Shown piece by piece: positions 24,991 through 38,194 of a DNA stretch of 64,000 nt (its first letter is position 1; each line of letters opens with the position of its first letter). The translations under genes and the position numbers were made by a program. The notes under the pieces were generated by a model that was not told the origin of the DNA, ran no database searches, and saw only the letters and a program-made list of their open reading frames with translations. Location of the stretch: NCBI GenBank assembly GCA_005784505.1, contig VCAZ01000015.1:2216668-2280667 (forward strand), written 5' to 3'. The DNA comes from Bagarius yarrelli (Eukaryota > Chordata > Actinopteri > Siluriformes > Sisoridae).

Positions 24991-26104
24991 TATTCATATT
25001 TTAAATAAAGTGTGCTGCATTTTCCTCTTTTATAAGAGGACTAATTAAGTAAGAGCATACATTTATTTCCAGCTATTCTGAGGAAGACACTGCTTCTAGA
25101 AAAGCATGAATATGAGCTTTCAAGCATTAAAATCTTGGCTTTCAATAATTCAACCAGCAACAATATTCTTCCATCAGTGGGAAACCTCAGCCAGGTATTC
25201 AGGCCGAGAGCGATCAGCCATCTTTCTCACAAAGCTCTCTGTCCTCTGTCCTCATCCGAGAGAACAAGAACAGTGGACTATAAAGAACAGGACCAGGAAA
25301 ACGAAACAAATAAATATTAGGCTCGGATTTAAGTCAGATAAAGCCGTCTGTTTATTTTTATAACATAATCATAATCTAGTTTCCAACATTTACATCCTGA
25401 ATTAATCTCCTGATTGCATTTGTAATTAAATTCTGTGATTTGTGAAAGCGATATGGAAAGCCTATTGATTATATCTGACTCAAGCCATAAACGTTTATCA
25501 GGTTCATCAACCATCAATCCAAACATGATCTGTTTGTACTACAGAATAAAATAAAGAGAAGAAGGAAACACATTTGACAGAAGGACAGAGAGGAGAGTGA
25601 CTTGTTGGGCATAGGTTAAACAGCCATCATAGGAGGAAGAGGGGCGACTTTAATATATGATGTCACTGTGTTATCAATATTATCAGCTGACAGATTTTTG
25701 GACAATAAATAAAGCTGTGTAAAAAAAAAAGACATGTACCTTCTTTTCTTAGTGTGTGCCATGTTAATACTGATATTATTAATACTGTATTGCCTATTAA
25801 ACATATCACAGCTCACAGAAACACCAAACAACTGTGTAAAAATGAGTTTTTTCTTGATTTATGCTAAAACCAACTGTGTTGAAGTGAATATAAAGTTGTC
25901 AGTTTCTAAATGTATACTCATTTAGTAGCATAGAACACATCAACATTGTAAAATATACAACAAGAACAACAAAAAAAGAAAATTTGGACTTTTATATAAA
26001 ATGTTCATTTTGGATCGAAGCACTAAAACAGTCACCTTTTAGACTAATTTAATTAAAGAAAGAAGCATTTTTTGGTTGTATAACAATGACACATAAAGCC
26101 TTAC

Positions 26105-26330
26105 CTGTGTCTACAGTCTTTGTGTCACCATGGAGGCGATGTGGATCCAGGACGGGAGGCAGAAACCTGGATGGCACACAACTCACTCTCACACACACAC
26201 ACACACACCCCTCCACGCTACAGTACGGGATCTACACGAAGAGAAACATGATGGATCTTTTTCGCTGATTTGATGGTTCTTCCTGTGCGGTTCAGTCTTC
26301 CTGTGTGCAGTGATATTCGGGCTCTGCTGT
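26105..26330 (-). other. fam163a: Probable fam163a 5'UTR exon and promoter region
   Basis: A good donor (minus strand ACACAG|GTAAGGC; plus AC at 26103-26104) ends a non-coding exon that would splice to the fam163a acceptor after 16602. The 26,100-26,450 block is more GC- and CpG-rich than its surroundings, which fits a promoter. It contains a short (CA)n tract at about 26,189-26,207. The right edge is a guess. Additional small 5' exons in the 9.5 kb intron cannot be excluded. Confidence 0.5.
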
Positions 26331-26449
26331 CTGCGGGCAACGGGTTTAATACGGGACGAGTGTCCGCTGTAGCAGTTATTAACACATCAGCGCTGCTACA
26401 CGTTCACGCCGGCTCTTAAAGTCACCACAACTTCTTTTAAAAATCTCAT

Positions 26450-28142
26450 GCTTTCTCTATCGAACGATTATTCGCATAAATCCCAGATAAAATGACGTCA
26501 GAGACACAAACTTCCCCGCGGTTACTCTCCTATGACATGCAGCTCCTTGCATCCAGTTCAGATGTAAAGAGAAACAACCCCAAACCCGATCGCCCCGCCC
26601 ATTTCCGCCAGTCAATCTGGCCAACTAGTGTATTCCTTATATCCCATCTGGAGTCTATCCCAAAAACACTCAGAGGATACCCTTACTTTAGACAAGACAC
26701 CAGTCTAATCAGGGTGTTTAGGGTTTTTGCTTAGAATAATAAAAAAAAAATGCTGTGAAATTGTTGTTCGTTTCACATTTTGTTTCTCGACCATTTCCCA
26801 GCATTTCAAATCATCTCAATTCTGTGTGGTCAGAAAAATTGCCAGTGAAGTGTAGATGCAATAACACAATGTCTAATACCCAAATGGAGGAGTTGAGCAA
26901 CATTCTCCAGAAGCACTCATACACCACAGCTGACCAGAGAGACTATATGCCTGGGTTTGTGAGCTTTTAATATAGCTTCCTCCCTCACCGAGATTGACTT
27001 CACATTTAATATGCTAAGACCTTATAATTTTAGCAGCAAAACTAAAATACCCACTAAAAATGTCTTTCGGTGACTATGTCTATAATGTCTATCCTCCAGT
27101 AGTGACATACTGGAATTAATGGCGTTGTTTTAAAGCCTTTTTTAACCTGTGGCAAAACAAACATTCCAAACAAAACATGTCCCATTAGGGTTCATTAGTC
27201 TCATATTTTCCTTAGAGCTTGTTGTGATATTCATTGCTGTTCAACATGTCTTGGACAGGGTCCCATTGCGCTCCCATTAAAAGCAATAATTGGTTAAATG
27301 AGGACTATTGAGTACAGGAGGTACTGGGTTTGTTGTCGGAATGCTAAATTGCTGAGCACGGCCCTCAGCTGGGCTGTTTGTCTGTTTCTAATACAGAGTT
27401 ATGGATGTGGCTGACTTATTGACATGCTGCTGGAGTAATTTAATCTTCCCAATGGAGCTCGGAGGAGCAGAGGTCCTCTCACAGTGAACACTATGTCAAG
27501 GTGAATATTGCAAAGACAAAGACAGCAAGTCGTAGACCAGAGACAAATTCCTGGTACCAGAGCTCATTCAAAAATGTACATAATTAACACAGCTCCCACT
27601 CTGAGCCTGCAAAAATAAGCAATCTGCAGGTGGAGCTTGACTTTTAGTCCATATTACACAACACTGCCCTAGGTGGAAATACTAAAAGTAGTGATGTATA
27701 ACAGAAAACAATACTATGTTTTTATACTAATGTTATTTGCGCTTGCTCTTTGAAACTGTCTGATGTCACAGTGAGAAAGAAAAAAACAAAAATGCAAAAA
27801 CACTGAACACTCAACTTTACTTAAAACAGATAAAATAGTAGGTTGAAAAAAAAATCTATTCAGAATTTTATCTAATAAACAATAATAATATTAGTTGTAA
27901 ATCAACATGTAAGACATCATTAGATTAAAATAATTTTTAACTCAAATAATATTCCACTTTGTTTTGATATTACAATCGGTTTGGCTTTTAAATGTTGGCA
28001 AAATCATAAAAGTAAAATGTAAGCCAACAATCAACATAAAAGAACACAGAAAACTTCCAGAACTACTTCAGAACAACTGAGCATAGCTCTCGACAGTCAT
28101 CTGTAGCTGGTTCAGGTCAGCGTGTGCAGAAGGAACAGCCGG
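26450..28142. other. Intergenic region between fam163a promoter and tdrd5 3' end
   Basis: No gene supported. The 27,050-27,660 part is free of recognisable repeats and has balanced composition, including AGCAATAATTGGTTAAATGA near 27,280, which looks like homeodomain-type sites. It may be a regulatory element. The 27,700-28,050 part is AT-rich and probably tdrd5 3'UTR or spacer. Confidence 0.4.
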
Positions 28143-31100
28143 TTACTTTAAACCTGTTTTTGTGTACCAGTGGAGAAAGCTGGGTCCGGCTGCCATGCGG
28201 GCTGAGGGGCCCAGCGCAAACATGGACGTTTGGCGAACAAAAAAAGCATCCTGTGCTAGCCTGTCACTAGAGCCAAACAGAGAAAACATCAGACTAGAGG
28301 GCAGAGGCTGAAACAATTCAGCAGACATATCTGGACAAAAAAAAAGAAGAAGATTGTATGAGTTTAAATGGTATAAAATCACGCACACAAACAAAGTTTA
28401 TTAAAAACTAATTATAAACTAGGCATTCTACCCATCGGATACAAACATTTGGAAAAATCGTTTTTGAATTTTGAATTATGTGAAGTGTGTTTCTATAGGA
28501 AATCAGAAAGATGCATTACATGATTAAATTCCAGAGGACGTTTTTAATCGCCTGAAAAATAAAAATGTAGATTGTGGAACACTTCCTGCGCCACATACCA
28601 TTCTAATTAAACCAGAGGGGCCTGATTAAACAGTGTAGCGTTTCTGTGCATTAAATACGTGTAGCGTTTCTGTGCATTAAATACGTGTAGCGTTTCTGTG
28701 CATTAAATACGTGTAGCGTTTCTGTGCATTAAATACGTGTAGCGTTTCTGTGCATTAAATACGTGTAGCGTTTCTGTGCATTAAATACGTGTAGCGTTTC
28801 TGTGCATTAAATACGTGTAATGGCATTAACGTGTGTAGCGTTTCTTGTGCATTAAATACGTGTAAGGCGTTTTTGTGCATTAAATACGTGTAGTTTCTGT
28901 GTAGCGTTTCTGTGCATTAAATACGTGTAGCGTTTCTGTGCATTAAATACGTGTAGCGTTTCTGTGCATTAAATACGTGTAGCGTTTCTGTGCATTAAAT
29001 ACGTGTAGCGTTTCTGTGCATTAAATACGTGTAGCGTTTCTGTGCATTAAAGCATTCTTTGCAAATACGTGTAGCGTTTCTGTGCATTAAATACGTAGCG
29101 TTTTGTAGCGTTTCTGTGCATTAAATACGTGTAGCGTTCTGTGTACCATTTCTGTGCATTAAAATACGTGTAGCGTTTCTGTGCACTAAATACGTGTGTA
29201 GCGTTTCTGTGCATTAAATACGTGTAGCGTTTTGTGCATGCGTTTATTAAATACGTGTAGCGTTTTTTTTGTGCATTAAATACGTGTAGCGTTTCTGTGC
29301 ATTAAATACGTGTAGCGTTTCTGTGCATTAAATACGTGTAGCGTTTCTGTGCATTAAATACGTGTAGCGTTTCTGTGCATTAAATACGTGTAGCGTTTTG
29401 TGCTTAATACGTTTGGTAGTTGTTTTGTGCATTAAATACGTGTAGTGTTTTGTGCATTAAATATGTTTTTGTGCAGTTTTTGTGTTAGTTTAGCAGTTCT
29501 GTGCATTTAATGTTTAGTGTCTCCGTGCACTAAACACGTGTAATGTCTCTGTGCACTAAACACCTTTTGCGTTTCTGTGCACAATAAAGAAGTTAATATC
29601 TTAAACTTAAAAAAAGTTAAAATAAAACTAAATAAATTTTTGACATGCCTTATCTGTTTTAATTCGCCTTTTAATGTTGATAATTCAGTCTGAAAACAGG
29701 ATGACTGTGGGATGTCACAGTAACTAACTAAAACGTAACTGCAAACCTCTTTTACACGACATAATACCTTAGTGAGAATACCTTAGTGACTTTGCTGTAC
29801 CTGTGTGGCGGCTGAAGCTGGAGATCAGGTTTGGTGTTGGATCTCCAAGTGTGTGCAGGGACGATGCAAGCTGCTGCGTGTTCTTACTCTCCAAAACAGG
29901 CTGTGTTTCTATTTCTGGTTTAATAAACGTCCCAGGTGACAGCAATGCAGTCTACGTGACAGATAACAGATAACATTTGTAACAGGATTCAGAAAGGGAT
30001 TTGGCCTGCTTCCATTACCTGATTGGCTACAAAAAACTCTAAATGGTACTGAACATAGAGAAACTAACTGAGATAGTTGGCTCAAAAGCCTGGGATGTAG
30101 CACATTTGTTTCCAACAATTTATCACACAAGCTAAATGCCTTTTTTTAATCAACACTGAACTGTGATGGTCTCCTGAGGGACAGGGAATTAAAATGCAGG
30201 ACACGGAGTAGTAGGTGCTAACTCACATTCATTCAAACCAGACTCTTTACAAATCCTGTAGGGAACATCAAGGAGGAAGAAGTTCATCTAGCAAACAACA
30301 TCCAACATAGAAACAAATGACTCATATGGCAGAATATCTAATTATGGTGTCTGTCATGGTAAATTTATTCCTGGAAACGTAGATCCACATAGATTTTGAT
30401 CATCTTCATACAGGAATATCAATATTTATTTATTTAAGTATTTCGTCACAGTGATATCAGACATTATGCAATACTTAAAATTACATTATATGAACACCAG
30501 ACAGGCTATTAAGTGAAAGCTAACGTAGTTAAACCAACTTAGTGAAAGGGATACTTATCAAAAAGACCATTTTTCATTCAGCCCCAGTAAATATCATTTA
30601 AGTTCGAAATGCTTGTTAGAAATTAGCTATTATTTCCTTTAGGTAAATACTTGATTTGTATTTTATATTTAATTTTTTAAAAATGGTCCTGTAAAACATA
30701 CAACGTGAAATAAATTTTCCAGATCCATCTTTTGGGTTAAGAAGGTTTAAGAATTGAATTACCAGTAACTGTAAATGTAAACTACAGTATGTAAATGTTG
30801 TGAATGTTAAATTAGCATTCGAAAAAGCTGGTTTGCACACTGAAATGTATCAGTGTTTTTTGTTCTTACTTTTGCACTCTCCTCTTGGCCATCCTGCACA
30901 AGTTTTGACTCCTCAATTGCACTGGCCTCATTTGTCCATCCCTGATCCCAGATACCAAGTATTTCTGGATCATTTTTCAGCAGTGACTCAAATGGGTCAC
31001 TCTGGCTTAATAGAAGAGTGTAATAATGCATTAACAAAACAGCACACAACAGTGTGTAAGATCTGCGGAATTTTGTTGATCCTCACCTGAATAAATTCCA

Positions 31101-33241
31101 GTTTAGGAAGATCCTGAGGAAACATTTCCTGTCCATGCAGTTGATTGCCTACACTATCTGCCAAATGCTTGCAAATAAATATGCAATATGAATTATTGCT
31201 AAATAACAAACCTGCCCTATTGATTGGATTTCAGCTAATTAAACATCAACAAATGCGTTAAATACATTTAAAACCAGATCAATACAAGTGTTACTCTTGA
31301 GGCGCAGTGGGATCTTTGAATGACAGGTGATATATGGGTCCTAAAAACAGACTGGACTGCTGTCCAATACTGCGCCCCTCTAATTTCTCACTTTACTATC
31401 TCAGCAGAAAGAGGCTGGCTACTTGCCTCCGGTCCTGAGGGCATGAGTAATTTACAAAGAGCCAGAAACTAACTGGCTTGTTGCCTAGTGCTCCTATCTG
31501 AGGACATTTAACACATTAAGTAATGGCAGCTACAAAAAAACTAGCAAATTCACCTGACCGCATACTGTAGGGGAATTTGGCGGTGCCTTGTCTGTAAGGA
31601 TTGGTCCATTTGTGACAGCGGGACAATTCATGGCTGCAAAATGTTCTTTCACCTCCCCTATTTGGCCGTAACCGAGGTAAAGAGTCACAGGGCTAAACTG
31701 CTGTAACACCTATAAACCGTACAGAACCAATATATACATTACCATTTACGACATTAAAATAGGTTAGGAATATACATGTGAATTAGTAATGTTAAACCCG
31801 ATACAATAACAATAATAATGTTTATTAAAAATAAAAATAACAAAACTATACTTTATATAGAAGGCACTGTATATAAACTGTGTTATATATTAAACTTGTA
31901 ATATATACATTATTTAAAGGGTGCCAAAATATAGAATTCTACAAAAGTATACCTTAATTAAAACACTAAAAATCAATGGGTAAATATAGTAGGTGCATTT
32001 CTTGTATTTATCATGTGAAAAAATAATTGGTAAAACACATTTAGAGACATAAAAGATTCATAAAAAAATAAAGTCGTTAGATGCAGTTATTCTTATTGTG
32101 GCAAAATTGAAATAAGATCAATAAATAATTTATTTAATTAACATAATTATTTATTTGAATTTGGATGATAAAATTTGGAGCTTGGTTTAGGAGGTTAAAA
32201 AAAGTGTGTGAGAGATTTCGTACTGGTGTGTCAGCAGCATCACAGGCTGTAGCATGACCCTCAGCCTGAAGTGTGTTGTGGACATAGAGGTCCTCCTCAG
32301 TGTGTGTGTCACACAGGTAAAGCAGCAGAAAGTCGTTTTGGTAGCCGTGAACAGCAGCCACCAGGGTGCGGTCAGAGCACAGCTTCTGAAACAATCTGGT
32401 GCTTTCTTCAGACCAACCACCCTGTGATGTATCGAAATAAAGCATTAGATTGATGTAATGGTAATATGATCTGACATTAAAATGCTAAATCTAAAAAAAA
32501 ACCATAAAAAGCTTAAAGTTTTTTTAATTCAATTATATAATTCTACTTTAGAAAAATTTAACTTGTCTAATTTAAATCGTCAAGAACATAAAGTCTTTGA
32601 CATCAGTATGGTCTTGCTTCTCCACCTAAGTTCAGGTGATAGTAGAAATCTATACCTTAACTGGCCTCACTCCAGCTAGTACAGATGGAACAGCTTGTGC
32701 TGGAAGCTCTGCATAGCATGACCTACAGTGAAAAGAAAATTCAGTCATGATATTTTTATAATACAAAATTTAGTTTGTAAAACATGCAAAAGTGTACCAA
32801 CTTTAGGAATTGCAGCCTGCCGCTGCTGACAACATTAATGTCTCCAAAGTCGACGTAGTACACTTCCACCTCTGTGGGACTGAGAAGCCGGTGGATCACC
32901 ACCCGGTAAAACCACATGTCTCCTGGGGCCACACAGCACACCTGTCCAGGTCGCACATATGCATCTGTGAGCCGGTAGCGTTCAGCCACCTCTGGGCAGG
33001 AATAACAGCTTCTACGAACAAACACGATTTCTCAGAAAACAAAAAGCAAGTTAAAAAAAAAGTCACTTATCATATCAATAATCAGAAGTGGTTCAGCCAT
33101 ATTTGTTCAGTCATACTGAACTAATGTGTGTAGCATAATCACTGATGAGATGGTTGGTAATGAACAAAATGCCACAATATTGTCATGTATCTGGCAAAAA
33201 CATTTTTTTTTAAAAAAAAGGTACTCTCTAATAATTTTAAA

Positions 33242-33272
<31 letters not shown>

Positions 33273-36200
33273 CCCTTAAGCTATTTTTTCCACTGCAAAT
33301 AAAATAAATAAATAAATAAAATAACCTCATTTCAAACATCATGTTTTCTAGGGTACAGGATTGTCGGTCTTCACTAAAGCGGATATAAAAGTGGCTTGGT
33401 GACTCAATTCTCTCCACAATGACTGGCACCAGCTCCCTGATTCTCCTGCGAGTGGTAGGTTTCAGCTTTTGGCACTGCAATGCATCCAGAGGAACCACAG
33501 AGATCCGGCTTTGAACTGTCTTAACTGGTAAAATGGTTACCGCCTGCTGAAAAAAAAACAACATAAAATTTCTATATAAAAAAAATTACTAACAAAAGTA
33601 TAAAGTGAACTTTTATACAGCCAAGTGTTTTCGTGATTGTGAATTGTTATTCTTATTTATAGTGCTGGCCTTTACAATACTAATATAAAAAAAATACTAC
33701 ACTATGCAAATGAGCCCTTTAAGAAATGCCTAAATGTTTTATTGTTGGTACAGTATGTAGCAGTAGGATCAATTAACACTTTGACCTAAACCTAGCACTA
33801 AAATGCACCTGATGAATGTCCTTGCTGGTGATTTTGATCTGGGGATCAGAGTCTAAAGTCTCCATGGACTCTCCTTCATTATCCCGACATTCCCAGGCCA
33901 TGTCACTGCAGCTGAAGTAGTGTCCCTTCGAAGAAGGGTTTAGGGACAAGGCTGGAAATAATACACAAGTCACTTATAGCGCAATCATTAACAGTAGTCA
34001 CTGAATAATCTACACTTATTTTGCTTTAATAAACCTTATTTAATATTCACAATGCAGACATAAAAAACTACAGAATAGTAAATTCAATAGGTAAGATAAA
34101 TCCTTTTAGCACTGATTAACTGGCCACTATTAGAGCCTAGTGAAACGCCAAATGAGTTCAACGCTATCAAAGCTACAGTTTAAAGACTCCTACATCGTCC
34201 TAGTTACACAAAACAACATTTAATTAAATTTTTAAATTAAATTAAATTAATATGCAAATTATGTTTTGACTTATAGCAATATTTGGAAAGTACTTGAGCA
34301 GTTTTCTTTTAGAGGGGAGTTGGCAGCACAGCATATATTTATTTATTTTTTGTTAAATAGCAGTGTATTTAAAAATCGGTCTTTTCACACAAATGCTACA
34401 ACACAGAGTGTTAGAGCAACATTGAATAACTATGTAAGTCCTCTGACCACTTTATTAAGAACACTGTTATCCCTGCTCCTTTATGCATTAATCCAGACAA
34501 GATTCAGTTGGGGGATAACCCCTATTTCAGACTGTGTCAAGTAAATTGTGGCCAACACACTTAGGTGGGGTTGGCAGCAGGTTTACGACCTTGTTGATCA
34601 TTTGGTTTGAGCTCCATGATATACAAGTCCTTTTCTTCCTTCTTCTGGCTTTGCTGGACATAGAACATGTCACTGAGGGCTCCGACCATCTCTGTGACAT
34701 TCAGGAAGCCGGACTGCGCCAGGGGCAAGTCCTCACTGTACATTTTCTTAAAATGGTAAACACAGAAATCATCTTGGCATTTGACAAGGAAGAGTCATAG
34801 CTATATCTGGCATTGATAAAAAGAAAGAAAATAATAAGATACAAAAATGTCACATAGAGATGCAGTGATTTTAGTGAAACCAAGTTGTAATATAGAGACA
34901 AAGTAAGGAAAATTAAAAAAAAATGACAAATTGGAAGCAAAAAAGTGACGTATTACACACAGAGAATTTTAGGATTCATAATGTATTATAAAATCTCTGC
35001 AATATATTCAAGTATACTGATATACAGGTAATAATAATTACATAAATGATATCATTACACAGCCCAGCCCAAAGTGCATCTAACTTTATATCAGCATATA
35101 CTTAGGAAATACCTTGTATTGTGTATGAAGGTCATGAATAGCTATGCCTTGACTGTGCTCAGCAACAACCTGAAAACATGTAGATAAATACATTACTGTA
35201 TAATCATCCATACAGAAATAGGATTCACCAAGGTTTCCGTTTTACAGACCAACCTTTCGTAGCTTGTGCTTCAATTCCTGACTGACCGTGCCTGCCTCTC
35301 CACTTTCCAGAATTCTCCTTCTGAACTCTTCCTCAAGCTGCCACGTAAAATTAAGTTTACCGATATCATATTTCGGTGAATCGTATTACATATTCAGGTC
35401 AATTTTACTTTCAAGTTTAATTATCACGACTAACTGAAATAAAATAAAATCATTAAGTCTTTTGTAAATACACTGGCCTATATTCATCGGGGGTCAACTG
35501 TTCTATCTAACAGTTGTCAATTGTATAATTGAATTGTATTCGGCTGTGTGGAAACATCATGGAGTTTTGTGCTTTTACCCATGTAAGCAAATTGTGCCTA
35601 ACCTACCTAAATTCAGTATTTTCTCAATTTCATATATTAAATCGAATAGTTCTTTTTGCGGGAGTTTTGCACCAACACACACATGCATGCATGCGGCAGA
35701 ATAAGGAATTTAAACTTGTTTCTAAAGTAGTAGTTTTAAAAAACTTTAGATGTTAATAAAAAAAAAAAAAAAAAAAGGAACCTTTGCAACAGATTTCTCG
35801 AAGGACTTTTCTTGCGTCAGGTGAGTGGCAGGTTTAGTCTCCTTTACTCTGACAGCTGCCGTGTGTTTGAGTTTCCGCTGGTCATCAGGCTCAGAGTTGC
35901 TGAACAGTGCTGTTTTTCGCAGTACTTTTAAAGAAACAAAACAATTCGGTTTTTTATTATGGCCTGTTAATGCAAGATTTATTTGTATGATTAAACACTA
36001 CAAAATAATGCAACAATAGCCAATAGTTTTATCTAAAATGTCTAATACCATGTAATCACAGATTATCTTATTAGCTCACCTGTGCTGGTGGATATTTCTG
36101 CAGCAGTACTATTGTGCTTCTGTTTGACTGATGAGATTTCAGTCTTTAATATCAGCTGTGACCCCATGCGAGTTTGTCTTACTGTGAGAATGTCTGAGGC

Positions 36201-37863
36201 AGCGGTTAGCATCTCAGTGATGGAGTAGAAGCCATAGTTCATTACATTAAGAGGCCTGCCGAAGCGGACAGCATAGCACTTCTCCAGCTCAGAGAGCCCT
36301 ATAGAGCCATGTGCAAGTAACTGCCTGAGCTGTGAGCGCAGCTGAGCAGGAAGAGCAGGGGGACTGTGTCCTCGACGAGGGAGGACAAACAATTTCTGGT
36401 TATTGATGAAACGTTTTGACTTGTGGTTGTGGTTCCTCTGCTTAGAGACCAGCTCCTCAATGCCTTTTGTGGTCTCATCCCCTATTGCTAAAAGCAAATA
36501 AGCACATTTTAAACCCTTTTTTTATCTGGCAAAATGTAAAATGAACAGTTTAGAAGCAACAGTTATAAACGCACTGAAACATTAACAAAGCACTTTTGAT
36601 GATTGCAAAAAGAAAAAAGAGTAATTACTGGCCAAAACAATGTAAATAAACTGGAAATGCAGAAGTAGCTACACATCTTGTGTCACAACAATAATATTGT
36701 CTTTTCTGATGCGATTCTGTAAGGCTGCTTTGAAACGATCTCGATTGTTAAAAGCACTATATAAATAGGTGACCTGACTTGACAATATTGTGCACGAGCT
36801 TACCCAAGATATCTTTTAAAAGTTAAAATGAAGCACTTCTGGAGATAACAAATTCCATTTAAAGTGTTTGTCATTAAATTAGTGAGTCGGCTGACGCTTA
36901 AACTAAGTATTTAAAACCAGATATAAATAGTTCTATTTGGAAAGAATTTGTTCTTTTAGAAAGATTAAGGTGATTTTGTAAGGGAATTCATCTGCATAAA
37001 ATATAGTACACAAATTATAATCCTAGATAAATACAATAGAACAAAGAGGCAAATAAAATAAACAGTGCTTTCTTTTTTTCTGGAGATGCAGATAAAGAAA
37101 TAATCACAATCACACTCTATATTCTTCACCGTTAAAGTTAAATACAATTAATCTTTGTTTCATTCTTTAAGTCTCTTGCTAAACTTGTTCTAAACTGTGC
37201 TGCGGTCAATTATAATCCTCACTCGACTCCGCACATCCTGTGATGTGACTATAGCAGATGCACACATTGCGATGACGGTGCTGCATCGATATATTTTGCC
37301 ATAATATTTTTTTCTGTAGGGAATCTGGGATATTTAAATAATTAAAAGAATGTAATGGTCACAGAGATGTTTTAACTAGCTTCTATTAGTAGATTTACGG
37401 CATTTGACAGTCGCCCTCATCCAGAGCCACTTACATTTATCTGCTTTATACGTCTGCGCATTTGGAGGTTCAGGGCCTTGTTTAGGAGGCCAGAAGTAAC
37501 AGCTTGGTAGTGCTGGGAATCGAACCTTTATCTTTCAATTGGCATTCCAACACCTTAACCACCGCACTACCACTTCCCCTGTTAGTACTTTTAAAATAAA
37601 GTGGATGATCAGGAAAAACACTGATAAACATTACCTCTTAATACTATAGTACCATCCAGGGCATAGTTCAAGTGCACAGCATCAGGCATTTCCTTTACCA
37701 TGTCCAAAACTGAGCGAAATCCAAGGAGCTTGAGGGGCATGGGGTGACCCAGCATGTTCTGGTAGTCGCTCCTGAGCTTCTCTGGAGAACAGCCATGCTT
37801 AGAGGAGATAAGGAGAGAGCGAACATCCTTCTTCAAACTTAGAAAAAGCTTCTCAGTATCCAT
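28143..37863 (-). CDS. tdrd5: Tudor domain-containing protein 5
   Basis: Sixteen coding exons: 37635-37863, 36080-36487, 35782-35924, 35254-35337, 35113-35169, 34590-34746, 33809-33951, 33326-33546, 32802-33011, 32656-32722, 32224-32421, 31559-31709, 31087-31148, 30870-31001, 29801-29951, 28143-28330. They splice in frame to about 866 aa (human 981). Exon 1 encodes LOTUS domain 1 (VRSLLISSKHGCSPEKL). Exon 2 encodes LOTUS 2 (LNVMNYGFYSITEMLTAASD). Exons 4-6 encode LOTUS 3 (GFLNVTEMVGALSDMFYV). Exons 8-10 encode the extended Tudor domain, with core WFYRVVIHRLLSPTEVEVYY followed by VDFGDI. TDRD5 is a germ-granule protein needed for piRNA biogenesis and transposon silencing; LOTUS domains bind Vasa-type helicases and Tudor domains bind dimethyl-arginine. 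The exon 12/13 junction has two equally in-frame solutions (31559/31148 or 31554/31128). Exons 12-16 diverge most from mammals. Confidence 0.94.
28632..29585. repeat. 26-bp minisatellite in the last tdrd5 intron
   Basis: The unit is GTGTAGCGTTTCTGTG followed by CATTAAATAC (26 bp). There are seven perfect copies from 28,633, five from about 28,905 and another run from about 29,280. Shortened, expanded and point-mutated units lie between and after them. It fills most of the intron between the last two coding exons (28,331-29,800). Degeneration increases toward the right. Confidence 0.97.
33243..33272. repeat. (TAGA)n microsatellite in a tdrd5 intron
   Basis: Seven or so TAGA units, one mutated to TAAA. 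A separate (AAAT)n tract lies at about 33,298-33,320, close to the exon at 33326. Confidence 0.9.
36695..36780 (+). repeat. Common fish repeat 3' end, LINE-like tail
   Basis: GGCTGCTTTGAAACGATCTC and GTTAAAAGCACTATATAAAT resemble the tail of a high-copy fish repeat (GTTAAAAGCGCTATACAAAT). Only the tail is present, as expected of a 5'-truncated retroelement. Lies in tdrd5 intron 1. Confidence 0.45.
37392..37582 (-). mobile_element. SINE copy in tdrd5 intron 1, antisense to plus and co-oriented with tdrd5
   Basis: Plus strand begins with the reversed tail (TTACGGCATTTGACAGTCGC), continues through the body, and ends with the head (CACCGCACTACCACTTCCCC). It ends about 50 bp from the tdrd5 exon 1 donor. 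Confidence 0.85.
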
Positions 37864-38194
37864 AACCTCACCTGGAGTTAACGACAGACAGGGTGTCAGA
37901 AACACATAGGGGGATTAATGAGTACTATTTATCATGGATTATTTGTTCCTTTAATACTATTTTCTATTTGTGTGACATTTATATACTGAAACGTATTTAT
38001 TAGCGTCCCACCACCAGGTTAAAATGTGCTAAAATTGTATGTTCTAATAAATAAAAAACGTTTTTTTAGCAATAACTCGCTAGCAATAACTATGTCAATG
38101 TTGTTCTACGTACAAGACAAGCGGACAGGCGTGGCTCGGTTAAACAGAACATTCGTTTTTCTTTAATTATTTTAAACAAACGTTTACCTCTTAC

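Larger units (their letters stand above)
16603..26104 (-). other. fam163a first intron: repeats and non-coding sequence
   Basis: No convincing exon was found in this 9.5 kb. It holds an AATCG-rich MITE (about 17,165-17,505), a SINE remnant (19,085-19,185), a teleost interspersed repeat (19,690-19,990), another SINE (21,037-21,230), a 30-bp Tc1-family end (22,860-22,890) and a short tandem repeat (24,945-24,990). The stretch 23,680-23,950 is repeat-free with balanced composition and could be regulatory. Apparent ORFs here show no protein-like composition. Confidence 0.6.

Noticed and set aside
28632..29585. CRISPR array
   Set aside because: Units are directly abutting with no unique spacers, in an animal intron; it is a minisatellite.
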